NCBI GenBank assembly: GCA_028066055.1
Contig: JALCBY010000034.1
Location: forward strand, 1 to 34,914
Reading direction: 5' to 3'
DNA length: 34,914 bases
Source of the DNA: Hyphomicrobiaceae bacterium
GTDB lineage: Bacteria > Pseudomonadota > Alphaproteobacteria > Rhizobiales > Methyloligellaceae
Part shown: positions 1 to 7,987 of the stretch, in pieces
Layout of the letters: each line of letters starts with the position of its first letter
How positions within the stretch are numbered: the stretch's first letter is position 1
Made by a program: the position numbers and the translations under genes
The notes under the pieces: generated by a model
Told to the model about the DNA's origin: nothing
Seen by the model: the letters and a program-made list of their open reading frames with translations, nothing else
The model's database searches: none

Positions 1-117
1 GTGATGGTCATGGGAAATCTCCGTGCGCGCCTTCAAATTGTGCGGTAATCTGACGGCCATCCAACGGTCGAACCTAGAATTCAGACGGCCATTATCATTG
101 ATTTCGGAGTAGAGACG

Positions 118-780
118 ATGACCTATTCTCTGGTTGGGATGTGTCGGCGTACCGGCATGTTCGGTGCGGCGGTGACGACATCCAACATGAATGTCGGGGC
201 GCGCTGCCCGCACGCGAAGGCGGGTGTCGGCGCCGTCCTGACCCAACACCGGACCGATAACAGGTTGGGGCCGCGGGGGATTGAGCTGTTGGAGGAGGGT
301 AAGAGCGCATCCGAGGTGATCGACGCCCTCGTGGACAACAATCCCACCATTGGATGGCGTCAACTGGCTGTCGTCGACCGCAATGGCGAAACCGGTTTCT
401 ATCACGGCGCCAACATCACATCGATCCACGCCGCGGCGCAGGGTGACGGATGTTGCGCGATCGGAAATATCATCCGCAACAAGGATGTTCCGGTGAAAAT
501 GATCGAAGCCTTCGAAGGGTCTCCGGACAGTCATCTTGGCGAGCGGCTGCTGCTTGCGTTGGAGGCCGGCTACACCGCCGGCAGCGAATTCAAACAGGTC
601 AAGTCTGCTGCGCTGTTTGTGGTCCATGAAGAATCCTTCCCTCTTGTCGACCTTCGCGTTGAATTCGACCGTGCACCTCTGACCGAACTCAGGTTTCTAT
701 GGGAGGCCTATCAGCCGCAGATGGAACGCTTCGTCATTCAGGTGATCGACCCGGACAGCCTGCCCGCGGTTGGCGGCTGA
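118..780 (+). CDS. DUF1028 family protein
   Basis: The 220-residue protein matches the DUF1028 family, which has an Ntn-hydrolase-like fold and no firmly assigned reaction. The N-terminus (MTYSLVG, then GMFGAAVTTSNMNVGARC and KAGVGAVLTQ, about residues 1-44) is the family's most conserved part, and GWRQLAVVDRNGETGFYHG follows in the middle. A GGAG-type ribosome site about 9 bases before the ATG supports this start. Some relatives carry a C-terminal peptidoglycan-binding domain; this one does not. It is convergent with the ABC importer operon, 42 bp away. DUF1028 genes often lie beside peptidase and amino-acid catabolic genes, which agrees with this cluster. An amide or peptide hydrolase role is inference. 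The upstream 117 bases contain no complete gene. Confidence 0.85.
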   Translation: MTYSLVGMCRRTGMFGAAVTTSNMNVGARCPHAKAGVGAVLTQHRTDNRLGPRGIELLEEGKSASEVIDALVDNNPTIGWRQLAVVDRNGETGFYHGANITSIHAAAQGDGCCAIGNIIRNKDVPVKMIEAFEGSPDSHLGERLLLALEAGYTAGSEFKQVKSAALFVVHEESFPLVDLRVEFDRAPLTELRFLWEAYQPQMERFVIQVIDPDSLPAVGG

Positions 781-822
781 CGCCGAACCGGTCGTGTCTG
801 CGGATCAGCCCCGATCACGGCA

Positions 823-2940
823 TTACACCACAGCCCGTTTCTTGCCGGCATATGTGATCACCGGTTTCATTTTCTCCAGTTCTTCTCGGGGTATGTGGCA
901 ATAAAGACGGTGGTTCTTGCCAAACGCGTGAAGCGGCGGATCCTCGGTTTCGCAGACCGCACCGATCTTGCGCGGACAGCGTGACGCGAAGCGGCAGCCC
1001 GGCACCGGATTGACCGGGCTCGGCACGGACCCTTCCAGGCGGATTGTTTCCTGGCTGATCAGCGGGTCGGGAAGGGAAATCGCGGAGAGCAGAGCTTCGG
1101 TATAGGGGTGGTAGGGCGGAACGAACACGTCCTCGGGCGTGCCGATTTCGCACAGGCGGCCCATATACATGACGGCCACCTGATCCGACAGGTAACGCAC
1201 CACCGACAGGTCATGAGAGATGAACATATAGGCCGTCTTGGACGTCTTCTGCAGCTCGACCAGCAGATTGAGAATGGCCGCCTGCACCGAAACATCCAGC
1301 GCGGACAGCGGTTCATCGCATACGATCAACTCCGGCTCTGCGGCAAAGGCGCGCGCAACGGCTACACGTTGTTTTTCGCCGCCTGACAGCTCATGCGGAT
1401 ATCGCTGGGCGTAGGATGCCGGCAAATTCACACTGCGCAGAAGCTCGGTGACCCGGTCCGCCTGTTTCTCGGGAGGAACGAGTTCAAAGAGCTGGAGCGG
1501 ACGGCGGATGGTCTCCCCGACCGACTTTTGCGGGTTCAGCGTCGCGTCCGGGTTCTGAAAGACAATCTGTATCCGGCGGCGCAGGTCGGCACTGCGTGCC
1601 CGGGCCGTGCCTTCCAGTTCATCGCCCTCGAAAATCTGCTCGCCTGACGTCGGCGGTTGCAGCCCGACTACCGTACGCCCGAGTGTGGTCTTTCCGCATC
1701 CGCTTTCGCCGACAATGGCCAGGGTCTGGCCATGCCCAACCTCCAGCTCAATGTCGTCGACCGCATGGACCTGCCGGAGTTTCTGTCCCGTAATGAAGTC
1801 CCTGAAACTGCGCCGGAGCTGGTAGTAACACCTCAAATCTTCGATATCGAGCAGGCCCGCCGCCTGTTTGGATTTACCGCCCGGTTTCCGCTTCCGTATA
1901 TGCCGGTCGAATTTGAATTTCGGAATGTCGCGCCAGCGCACACATCTCACGAAGTCTTCCGTTCCCTTGCCGACATTTTCGGCCTCGATCGCCGACTGCT
2001 CGCAAATCTCGCGGCGAAACTCGCAACGCGCCGCGAAGATACACCCCTGTGGCAGGTTTGCGAGATTGGGCAAGCGCCCCTCGATGGCGCTGAGCGGGCG
2101 GTCGTGTTTGGACAGATCGAGCCTCGGAATGCATGAGAGCAGACTGCGCGTATAGGGATGGGCGGGTTTTGAGAACACGCGCGAAACCGGGCCTTCTTCG
2201 AGGATTTCGCCCGCATACATGACGGCCACACGCTGACAGAAACGGGCCACGACGCCCAGATTGTGCGTGATGTAAAGGATCGCGGAGCCGTGGCTCCGCT
2301 GCAGGTTTGCAACGAGGTCGAGGATGTGAGCCTCGGTCGTCACGTCGAGACCGGTCGTCGGTTCGTCCATGATCAGGAGTTGCGGATTGCAGGCGAAGGC
2401 CATGGCGATCAGCACGCGCTGCTGCTGACCGCCGGAGAGCTCATGCGGATAACGCAGCGCGACATTTGCCGGGTCGGGGAGTTTCACCTCTTCCAGCAAT
2501 TGCAACACCCGCTCGCGCGTCGCGCTTGGGGTGCCATCGGTGTGTTCCTTCAGGACTTCCGCGATCTGGTCGCCAACCCTGAAGCCGGGATTGAGCGCCG
2601 TTTGCGGGTCCTGATAGACCATGGCGATGCGCGAGCCCTGGATCGCGCGCAATTCCTGGGCGTTGAGTGCGAGAAGATCGGTCGCGCCGAAGTGGATGGA
2701 CCCTTTCATGATCCGCCCTGCGGCATCGAGCCCCCGCATGGCGGAAAAGGCGACGGAGCTTTTGCCCGACCCGCTTTCTCCAACAAGGGCCAGTGTCTCG
2801 CCCGCGCGCACGGTAATGTTGACCCCGCGCACGGCCCTGATCTCCTGACCGCGGGCAAAATAGGAGACGTGCAGATCCCGGATTGAGAGGACTGGAATGT
2901 CCGGTTCGGTTGCCCGCGCCGCCGCGGCTGCTCTATTCAT
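823..2940 (-). CDS. Peptide-class ABC importer, fused double ATPase (DppD-DppF type)
   Basis: The 705-residue protein carries two complete ABC ATPase domains in one chain and would energise import by the two adjacent permeases. In numbering from the ATG at 2940, the first half has Walker A GESGSGKS (54-61), signature LSGGQQQR (about 168-175) and Walker B LLIMDEP. The second half has Walker A GESGCGKT (411-418), signature LSGGEKQR and Walker B LIVCDEP. Each half ends in the oligopeptide-type C-terminal extension (HPYT motif) with a four-cysteine set: C300, C306, C313, C333 and C649, C655, C663, C681. I chose the ATG at 2940, which overlaps the permease stop by 8 bases; an in-frame upstream codon at 2961 would add 7 residues. 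Most Dpp/Opp systems use two separate ATPases, but fused forms are common in alphaproteobacteria. Confidence 0.93.
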   Translation of the reverse strand: MNRAAAAARATEPDIPVLSIRDLHVSYFARGQEIRAVRGVNITVRAGETLALVGESGSGKSSVAFSAMRGLDAAGRIMKGSIHFGATDLLALNAQELRAIQGSRIAMVYQDPQTALNPGFRVGDQIAEVLKEHTDGTPSATRERVLQLLEEVKLPDPANVALRYPHELSGGQQQRVLIAMAFACNPQLLIMDEPTTGLDVTTEAHILDLVANLQRSHGSAILYITHNLGVVARFCQRVAVMYAGEILEEGPVSRVFSKPAHPYTRSLLSCIPRLDLSKHDRPLSAIEGRLPNLANLPQGCIFAARCEFRREICEQSAIEAENVGKGTEDFVRCVRWRDIPKFKFDRHIRKRKPGGKSKQAAGLLDIEDLRCYYQLRRSFRDFITGQKLRQVHAVDDIELEVGHGQTLAIVGESGCGKTTLGRTVVGLQPPTSGEQIFEGDELEGTARARSADLRRRIQIVFQNPDATLNPQKSVGETIRRPLQLFELVPPEKQADRVTELLRSVNLPASYAQRYPHELSGGEKQRVAVARAFAAEPELIVCDEPLSALDVSVQAAILNLLVELQKTSKTAYMFISHDLSVVRYLSDQVAVMYMGRLCEIGTPEDVFVPPYHPYTEALLSAISLPDPLISQETIRLEGSVPSPVNPVPGCRFASRCPRKIGAVCETEDPPLHAFGKNHRLYCHIPREELEKMKPVITYAGKKRAVV

Positions 2941-3817
2941 CGGCCGTCTTTCTCGCCGCAAGCCACTCGCGCATGCCGTCGCCGAACAGGTTCACACCGA
3001 TGATCAGGCTGACGATTGCCGCTGCCGGAGCAAACACGACCCAGGGTGCGGTCGCCAAAAACGCGCGTTCCTTTGCGATCATCAATCCCCAGTCCGGCGC
3101 CGGCGGCTGTGCACCGAGCCCCAGATAGCTCAATGAAACCACCAGCAGGACGGCATAGCTCAGGCGAATACAAGTCTCGACGATGATCGGCGGCCAGACG
3201 TTTGGCAGAATCTCCCGAAAGATGATGAAGCTGTTGCTTTCGCCGCGCACTTCGGCAGCTTCCACGAATTGCACATGGCGAAGTCCGAGTGTGGCGCTGC
3301 GGACGACCCGCGCCACCTTGGGCGTAAACACGATCCCGATGCTCAGCACCGCGTTGATTTCGTTCGAGCCAAGGGCTGCCACGACGAGCATGGCCAGCAG
3401 CAGGCCGGGGAAGGACATGGCGATGTCGGTCAGGCGCATGAGGATTTCATCGATCCATCCTCCGACATATCCGCTGAAAAGACCGATCAACAGTCCGACG
3501 GCCACGCCGATGATCGTGCCGGCGCCGGCCATCAGAACCGTGAGACGGGCGCCTGCGATCACACGGCTGAAAATATCCCGCCCATACCGGTCGGTGCCCC
3601 ACCAGAATTCTTCAGACGGCGGCGCGAGGCGCGAGCCGAAGTGAAACTTGTCGAACGGATATGGTGTGATGTGCGGGCCTATTACCGCCAGCACCAGAAA
3701 CAATCCGACAATGCCGCCACCGATCAGCAGGCTCCTGGGAATGCGTCGCGGGGGTGTCACCTCACGGGTGGCTTCCACTTCAACTTCATCAGCGCTGCGA
3801 ATGGTCGTGTCAGCCAT
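2933..3817 (-). CDS. ABC importer inner-membrane permease, DppC/OppC type
   Basis: This 294-residue permease is the second of the two membrane subunits of the importer. It has the OppC N-terminal region with one membrane segment (about residues 29-48), the WWGTDRYGRDIFSRVIAGAR motif typical of DppC/OppC, and a BPD_transp_1 core with about five more membrane segments. The cytoplasmic coupling loop reads EAAEVRGESNSFIIFREILP, the EAA motif that contacts the ATPase. The length is usual for the family. It lies 18 bp downstream of the DppB-type gene and overlaps the ATPase gene by 8 bases, so the subunits are probably translated from one mRNA. Family membership is clear; substrate cannot be read from the permease. 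Confidence 0.94.
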   Translation of the reverse strand: MADTTIRSADEVEVEATREVTPPRRIPRSLLIGGGIVGLFLVLAVIGPHITPYPFDKFHFGSRLAPPSEEFWWGTDRYGRDIFSRVIAGARLTVLMAGAGTIIGVAVGLLIGLFSGYVGGWIDEILMRLTDIAMSFPGLLLAMLVVAALGSNEINAVLSIGIVFTPKVARVVRSATLGLRHVQFVEAAEVRGESNSFIIFREILPNVWPPIIVETCIRLSYAVLLVVSLSYLGLGAQPPAPDWGLMIAKERAFLATAPWVVFAPAAAIVSLIIGVNLFGDGMREWLAARKTADE

Positions 3818-3835
3818 TTGTCGTCGGGCCTTTCA

Positions 3836-4786
3836 TCACGTGTAGCGAATGCGCGGGTCGAGCAGCGCGTAACCGATGTCAGCCAGCGCATTGGCAATGC
3901 AATAGCCGGCGGCGACGAACAGCATGCTGGCCTGCAGCAGCGGAGTGTCGCGTTGCTCGATGGCGAAAAGGACAAGGCTTCCCAAGCCGGGATAGCTGAA
4001 GACCTGCTCGACCAGGACCACCCCGCCGAGCATCCAGCCGATATTGAAGGCAATGACGGTCAATGTCGGGAGCATGGCGTTGCGCAGGGCATGCTTGTAG
4101 AGAACCAGCCGTCGCGGCAACCCCTTGAGGCGGGCCGTGCGCACATAGGGTGTCTTCAGGACCTCGATCATGGAGGAGCGGGTAATGCGCGTAATGTGGG
4201 CGAGGGATTCCAGGGTCAGCACGGCGACGGGCAGTGCAAGCACGTAGGCCCAGTGAAAAAATCCGCTTCCTTCCGATAAGGAGCTGGTGGACGGGAACCA
4301 GTTCAGCCACGCGGCGAAGATGAGAATGAACAAGGAACCGGATACGAATGCCGGGACCGATACGCCCGTCAGTGTTACCACCGTGATGAGGCTGTCGACA
4401 ACGCCGTTGGGGCGGACGGCGGCAATCACGCCAAGGATCAAGCTCAGAACGACCGAGATGACCAGGGCCGGAATTGCGAGACGGAGGGAAAAGCCCAGCC
4501 GCTCGAAAAGGATTGGGCCGATCGGTGCATCCATCGAAAGGCTGCGGCCGAGGTCGCCGTGCAGGATGCCCCAGAGCCAGCCGAAATATTGTTCATACCA
4601 GGGCCGGTCGAGGCCAAGCTTGGCGCGCAAGATGTCATGGGCGCCGCCTTCGCTCTCGACCCAGGCTTCAAGAATCTGATCGGCCGCGTCCCCGGGCAGA
4701 ATCTGGACGATGATGAAGATCATCGCCGAGATGCCGAGAAGCGTCAGAGCGAGCAATCCCGTTCGACGGACGAGATACTTCAGCAT
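3836..4786 (-). CDS. ABC importer inner-membrane permease, DppB/OppB type
   Basis: This 316-residue protein is the first membrane subunit of the importer. The N-terminus MLKYLVRRTGLLALTLLGIS followed by a hydrophobic segment and ILPGDAA is the DppB/OppB signature. The EAA-like coupling loop is RTARLKGLPRRLVLYKHALR (about 220-239), followed by NAMLP. Around six membrane segments are expected. The start is the first ATG and gives the usual family length. It is the second gene of the minus-strand operon, separated from the binding-protein gene by 76 bp that contain a strong hairpin, which may uncouple its expression from that of the binding protein. The partner permease begins 18 bp after its stop. 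Confidence 0.94.
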   Translation of the reverse strand: MLKYLVRRTGLLALTLLGISAMIFIIVQILPGDAADQILEAWVESEGGAHDILRAKLGLDRPWYEQYFGWLWGILHGDLGRSLSMDAPIGPILFERLGFSLRLAIPALVISVVLSLILGVIAAVRPNGVVDSLITVVTLTGVSVPAFVSGSLFILIFAAWLNWFPSTSSLSEGSGFFHWAYVLALPVAVLTLESLAHITRITRSSMIEVLKTPYVRTARLKGLPRRLVLYKHALRNAMLPTLTVIAFNIGWMLGGVVLVEQVFSYPGLGSLVLFAIEQRDTPLLQASMLFVAAGYCIANALADIGYALLDPRIRYT

Positions 4787-4814
4787 GACCGATCAGCCCT
4801 GTCAGAGGTTTTCG

Positions 4815-4844
4815 CCGGGGCGGACCGCGATGCGCCCGCCCCGG
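4815..4844 (-). other. Intercistronic hairpin between binding-protein and permease genes
   Basis: A perfect 9-bp GC-only inverted repeat (CCGGGGCGG at 4815-4823, CCGCCCCGG at 4836-4844) encloses a 12-base loop in the gap between the binding-protein stop and the first permease. No T run follows on the minus strand, so it is not a classical intrinsic terminator. Such structures after binding-protein genes commonly stabilise the upstream mRNA or attenuate read-through, giving excess binding protein; that role is inferred here. Confidence 0.6.
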
Positions 4845-4862
4845 TCGAGATGTTGCTGATGC

Positions 4863-6377
4863 CTAACGCTCAAGCCACGTCTCGCGCAGATCGACATACT
4901 GCACCGGGATGAGCTTGTAGTTCTTGACCTCCTTGCGGACGGCCGAGACGTAGTTCTTGAAATAGGGCACGACATCCGGACCCTCATTGTAGAGGATCTC
5001 CTGAACCTTGTCGTACAGCGGCTTGCGCTCCTCGAAGCTCGTCTTCGCCTTGGCCTGGTCGAGCAGCTTGTCGACTTCCGGGTTGGAATAGCCCGTATAG
5101 TTCCAGTTGCTCTTGGTGTAGTAGAACGGCGTCAGGCTCTCATCGATCGTGGGCCGTCCGAACCAGTTGTTGTGCGACGTCGCGAACGGCTTGGGCTTAG
5201 GAATGATATCCTTGTAAAGCCGTGCGATTTCCACGCTTTCGATCTTCACGCGGAAACCCGATTCAGCAAGTGTCTGCTGCGCAACGACTGCGGCCGGCTC
5301 CAGCCCGGGACGTTGCGTCGAGGTGTAGAGCGTAACGTCGACGCCATTGGGGAACCCTGCTTCGGCCAGCAGTTTCTTGGCCTTGGCGACATCCTTTTTC
5401 CGTTGCGGCAGTGCCTTGTTGTAATACGGGTTCGATGGGCTCACCGGCGTGTCGTTGCCGAGCACGCCGAGACCGCCCGTTGCGGCTTCCATCATGGCCT
5501 GACGGTCAACCGCGTAACGCAGCGCCTGTCGGATGCGAACGTCGTTGAAGGGCTTCGCGTCGACCCACATGATCAGCGGCTGGAAGGACGGCGCCGACAC
5601 GATCATGACTTCGATGTTCGGGTCCTTCTTCAGCTCTTCGATGATCTCGGAAGGCGCGAAATACATGATGTCGATTTCGCCGGTTTTCAGGGCCGAGACC
5701 TGGGCAGCGTATTCCTTGATATAGATCTGGTGAACCTCGTCGAGATAGGGCAGGCCCTTCTCGAAATAGTTCGGGTTGCGCACGAGGATGGCCTTGTTGC
5801 CGGGTACGTATTCCTTGAGGATGAACGGACCGCTGCCGATCGGCTTGTTGGCGATCTCTTCCACGTTTTCCTTGGCGATAATCCGCGAGAATGTATTGCC
5901 GAGCTGAAGCGCCAGGTCGGCATAAGGCCCTTTCAGTTTGAAGACGACGGTGTGATCGTCTTTGACGACGACCTCCTTAATCGGACCGAGCGACTTCGCG
6001 CCCTTGCTGGCGGTCTTGGGATCGAGGATGCGGTCGATCGAGAACTTGACATCATGCGCGGTAACAGGCCGCCCGTTGGAGAATTTGGCGTCCTTGCGCA
6101 GATGGAATGTCCACTCGGTGCTGTCTGCGTTGGGCTCCCACTTGTGGGCGAGTTGCGGCTCCGGCTTCAGTTCGGGGCTGATGCGGGTGAGATTGCTGAA
6201 AATCATCGCCGTCAGCATGTAGCCGTCGCCGGTGCGTGTTCGCGCGGGATCAAGCCCGGGTTTCACACTCGGCGTTGCGAACTTGAGCACACCCCCCTTC
6301 TTTTGTGCATCTGCCGACACGGCGCTCAGCGCGAGCACCAGAACTGCGGCGAAAATCATGCAGGTTCTTTTGAGCAT
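4863..6377 (-). CDS. Periplasmic substrate-binding protein, family 5 (peptide/opine/nickel class)
   Basis: This 504-residue SBP_bac_5 protein captures the imported compound in the periplasm. Its signal peptide spans about residues 1-23 (MLKRTC, hydrophobic core, likely cleavage after ADA before QKKGG). The mature part shows family motifs: KFATPSVKPGLDPARTRTGD near the N-terminus, WTFHLRKDAKFSNGRPVTAHDVKFSIDR in two blocks, and VRIRQALRYAVDRQAM in the middle. I chose the ATG at 6377 because AGGGAGGA precedes it by 5 bases and the signal peptide starts there; the frame remains open to 6500 but that extension has no such support. It is the first gene of the importer operon and lies divergent to the hydrolase operon. 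Family 5 proteins bind oligopeptides, opines and related ligands, so the ligand cannot be named. Confidence 0.93.
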   Translation of the reverse strand: MLKRTCMIFAAVLVLALSAVSADAQKKGGVLKFATPSVKPGLDPARTRTGDGYMLTAMIFSNLTRISPELKPEPQLAHKWEPNADSTEWTFHLRKDAKFSNGRPVTAHDVKFSIDRILDPKTASKGAKSLGPIKEVVVKDDHTVVFKLKGPYADLALQLGNTFSRIIAKENVEEIANKPIGSGPFILKEYVPGNKAILVRNPNYFEKGLPYLDEVHQIYIKEYAAQVSALKTGEIDIMYFAPSEIIEELKKDPNIEVMIVSAPSFQPLIMWVDAKPFNDVRIRQALRYAVDRQAMMEAATGGLGVLGNDTPVSPSNPYYNKALPQRKKDVAKAKKLLAEAGFPNGVDVTLYTSTQRPGLEPAAVVAQQTLAESGFRVKIESVEIARLYKDIIPKPKPFATSHNNWFGRPTIDESLTPFYYTKSNWNYTGYSNPEVDKLLDQAKAKTSFEERKPLYDKVQEILYNEGPDVVPYFKNYVSAVRKEVKNYKLIPVQYVDLRETWLER

Positions 6378-6775
6378 TTCGATCCTCCCTTTGGTTCCCC
6401 GCGCCAACACTCGGGTGTGGTACTCCAGTGCGGCTGGCGGGACGTGTAACGGGTACAATGGCCCTCTGCCGTGGCTTCCACCCCGGAATAATGAGATCAA
6501 ACATTCATAAGGTCGAATAAATTATGTGACGCGGCGTATAACACCCGCTTATTTCAAGCTGATCTCGGATGGTTCCCTGTATGGCGCTGTCACAGTGTTG
6601 GCGGGGAAACTCTGTCATCCTTCTTGCGATGAATTATCCCACTGGCAAGTAACCCCCGCCTCAAGTTCCGGCGACAGAAGAAGGTGAGAGAAGTTCAAGC
6701 CATATAACCACGGTGAATAGGCAGGATGAGATTTCTTATTCGACACCCAAGCGTCGTATCGCTGATAACATCTCA
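6378..6775. promoter_or_regulatory. Divergent intergenic region between importer and hydrolase operons
   Basis: This stretch must carry the promoters for both operons, since the genes on each side point outwards. I see an AGGGAGGA ribosome site (6383-6390, minus) for the binding protein. I could not find a -35/-10 pair or a clear operator palindrome that I would defend. Its right end depends on the first M20 start: if the GTG at 6713 is used, the region ends at 6712. No regulator gene is visible anywhere in the left module. Confidence 0.5.
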
Positions 6776-7987
6776 ATGCAGCCGAACCCGTCACTTGAGT
6801 TCAACGACGCGGGTTTGACGGCCTTTTTGGCAAACCTCGTCCGCGCTCCTTCCCCAAATCCGCCCGGGAACGAAGGACTCGTTGCCGAGCTCATGGTGAC
6901 GCGGCTCGCGGGGCTCGGTTTCGAAACGATCACGGTCGAGGCCGCGCCAGGGCGTCCAAGTGTGGTTGCCAGGCTGGTTGGTACGGGTGGGGGGGCCACA
7001 TTGTTGTTCAATGGGCACATGGATGTTCAGCCGCCAGGCCGTCATTGGTCGCGCGATCCGTTTGGCGCCACGATCGAGGGGCGGCGGCTTTACGGCCAGG
7101 GTGCAATGGACATGAAGGCGGGACTGGCGGCGACCGTCTATGCCGTCGACAGCCTGCAGCAGGCCGGCCTCCGCCTTGCGGGCGATATCGTTATCACAGC
7201 GGTTGCCGACGAAGTGTGTGGCGGTCATCTCGGCACCGGATTTCTTATCTCGGAAGGTTTGGTGCAGGCGGATATGGCGGTTGTCTGCGAACCGACGGGC
7301 GATACCGTCCGGGTTGCGCACCGCGGTGCCCTATGGCTTGAGATTGAAGTTACGGGCAAATCGGCGCATGGCGGGCGCCCATGGCTCGGCGTCAATGCCG
7401 TCTCGAAGGCTGCCCGCATCATAGCGGCTATCGAAGATCAGCTCGTGCCGAGCCTGCAGGATCGTGTGCATCCGCTCTTGCCCGCGCCTACGATCAACAT
7501 TGGCGCGATCCGGGGTGGCACCAAGTTCAATCTGGTTGCCGACCATGTCGTGTTTCAGCTCGATCGTCGCCTTGTGCCGGGAGAAGATGCGGACACGGCA
7601 GAAGCCGAAGTCTCCGCGCTGTGCACCGAAATCTGCGCGGCCGACGATGACGAGTGGTCGGTCGACGTCAAGAGAGCGATGCATGTTTCGCCGGGTGAAG
7701 TCGATCCCGATGAGCGGATCGTCAGGGCATGCCGGGAGGCGCATCGAAAGGTCACGGGAGAGGATGCGGCAATCGGCTCTACGGCCGGTTTCGAAGATGC
7801 CCATTTCCTGCTGGATGCCGGTATCCCGACAGCCATGTACGGTCCCTACCGTCGTACGGCATCGGGTGAGGACCCGCACTACACCATTTCGGGCATGGCC
7901 GATGAATTTGTCGATCTCGACGATGTGGCGCGCGCAACGCGCATCTACGCACAGCTGATGATCGACCTGCTGGAGAAGCCTTTATGA
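6776..7987 (+). CDS. M20 family metallohydrolase (ArgE/DapE/carboxypeptidase G2 type)
   Basis: This 403-residue zinc hydrolase of the M20 family would cleave an amide or peptide bond, as ArgE, DapE and aminoacylases do. In numbering from the ATG at 6776, the visible metal and catalytic positions are H81 (NGHMD), D83, bridging D112 (GAMDMKAG), catalytic E146 (ADEVCGG), E172 (CEPTG) and H368 (DPHYTIS). The second Glu of the usual DEE motif is V147. The lid-domain motif KSAHGG contains H198, which reaches the partner active site in dimeric members. It is the first gene of the plus operon; the next gene starts inside its stop codon (ATGA). A GTG at 6713 would add 21 residues, and neither start has a good ribosome site. 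The residue numbers align almost exactly with the second M20 protein from this start. Confidence 0.9.
   Translation: MQPNPSLEFNDAGLTAFLANLVRAPSPNPPGNEGLVAELMVTRLAGLGFETITVEAAPGRPSVVARLVGTGGGATLLFNGHMDVQPPGRHWSRDPFGATIEGRRLYGQGAMDMKAGLAATVYAVDSLQQAGLRLAGDIVITAVADEVCGGHLGTGFLISEGLVQADMAVVCEPTGDTVRVAHRGALWLEIEVTGKSAHGGRPWLGVNAVSKAARIIAAIEDQLVPSLQDRVHPLLPAPTINIGAIRGGTKFNLVADHVVFQLDRRLVPGEDADTAEAEVSALCTEICAADDDEWSVDVKRAMHVSPGEVDPDERIVRACREAHRKVTGEDAAIGSTAGFEDAHFLLDAGIPTAMYGPYRRTASGEDPHYTISGMADEFVDLDDVARATRIYAQLMIDLLEKPL

Noticed and set aside
1-48. Short open frame at the left edge ending at TAA (46-48), possibly the tail of an upstream gene
   Set aside because: Fifteen codons are too few to recognise and could be chance.
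3269-4279. Plus-strand open frame across the two permease genes (about 336 codons)
   Set aside because: It is antisense to two well-recognised permeases, spans their junction, and is rich in Gln/His/Arg with no domain.
5172-6449. Long open frame on the plus strand opposite the substrate-binding protein (about 425 codons)
   Set aside because: The minus-strand frame encodes a clear signal peptide and family-5 motifs with a good ribosome site. The plus frame matches nothing and is a by-product of high G+C.
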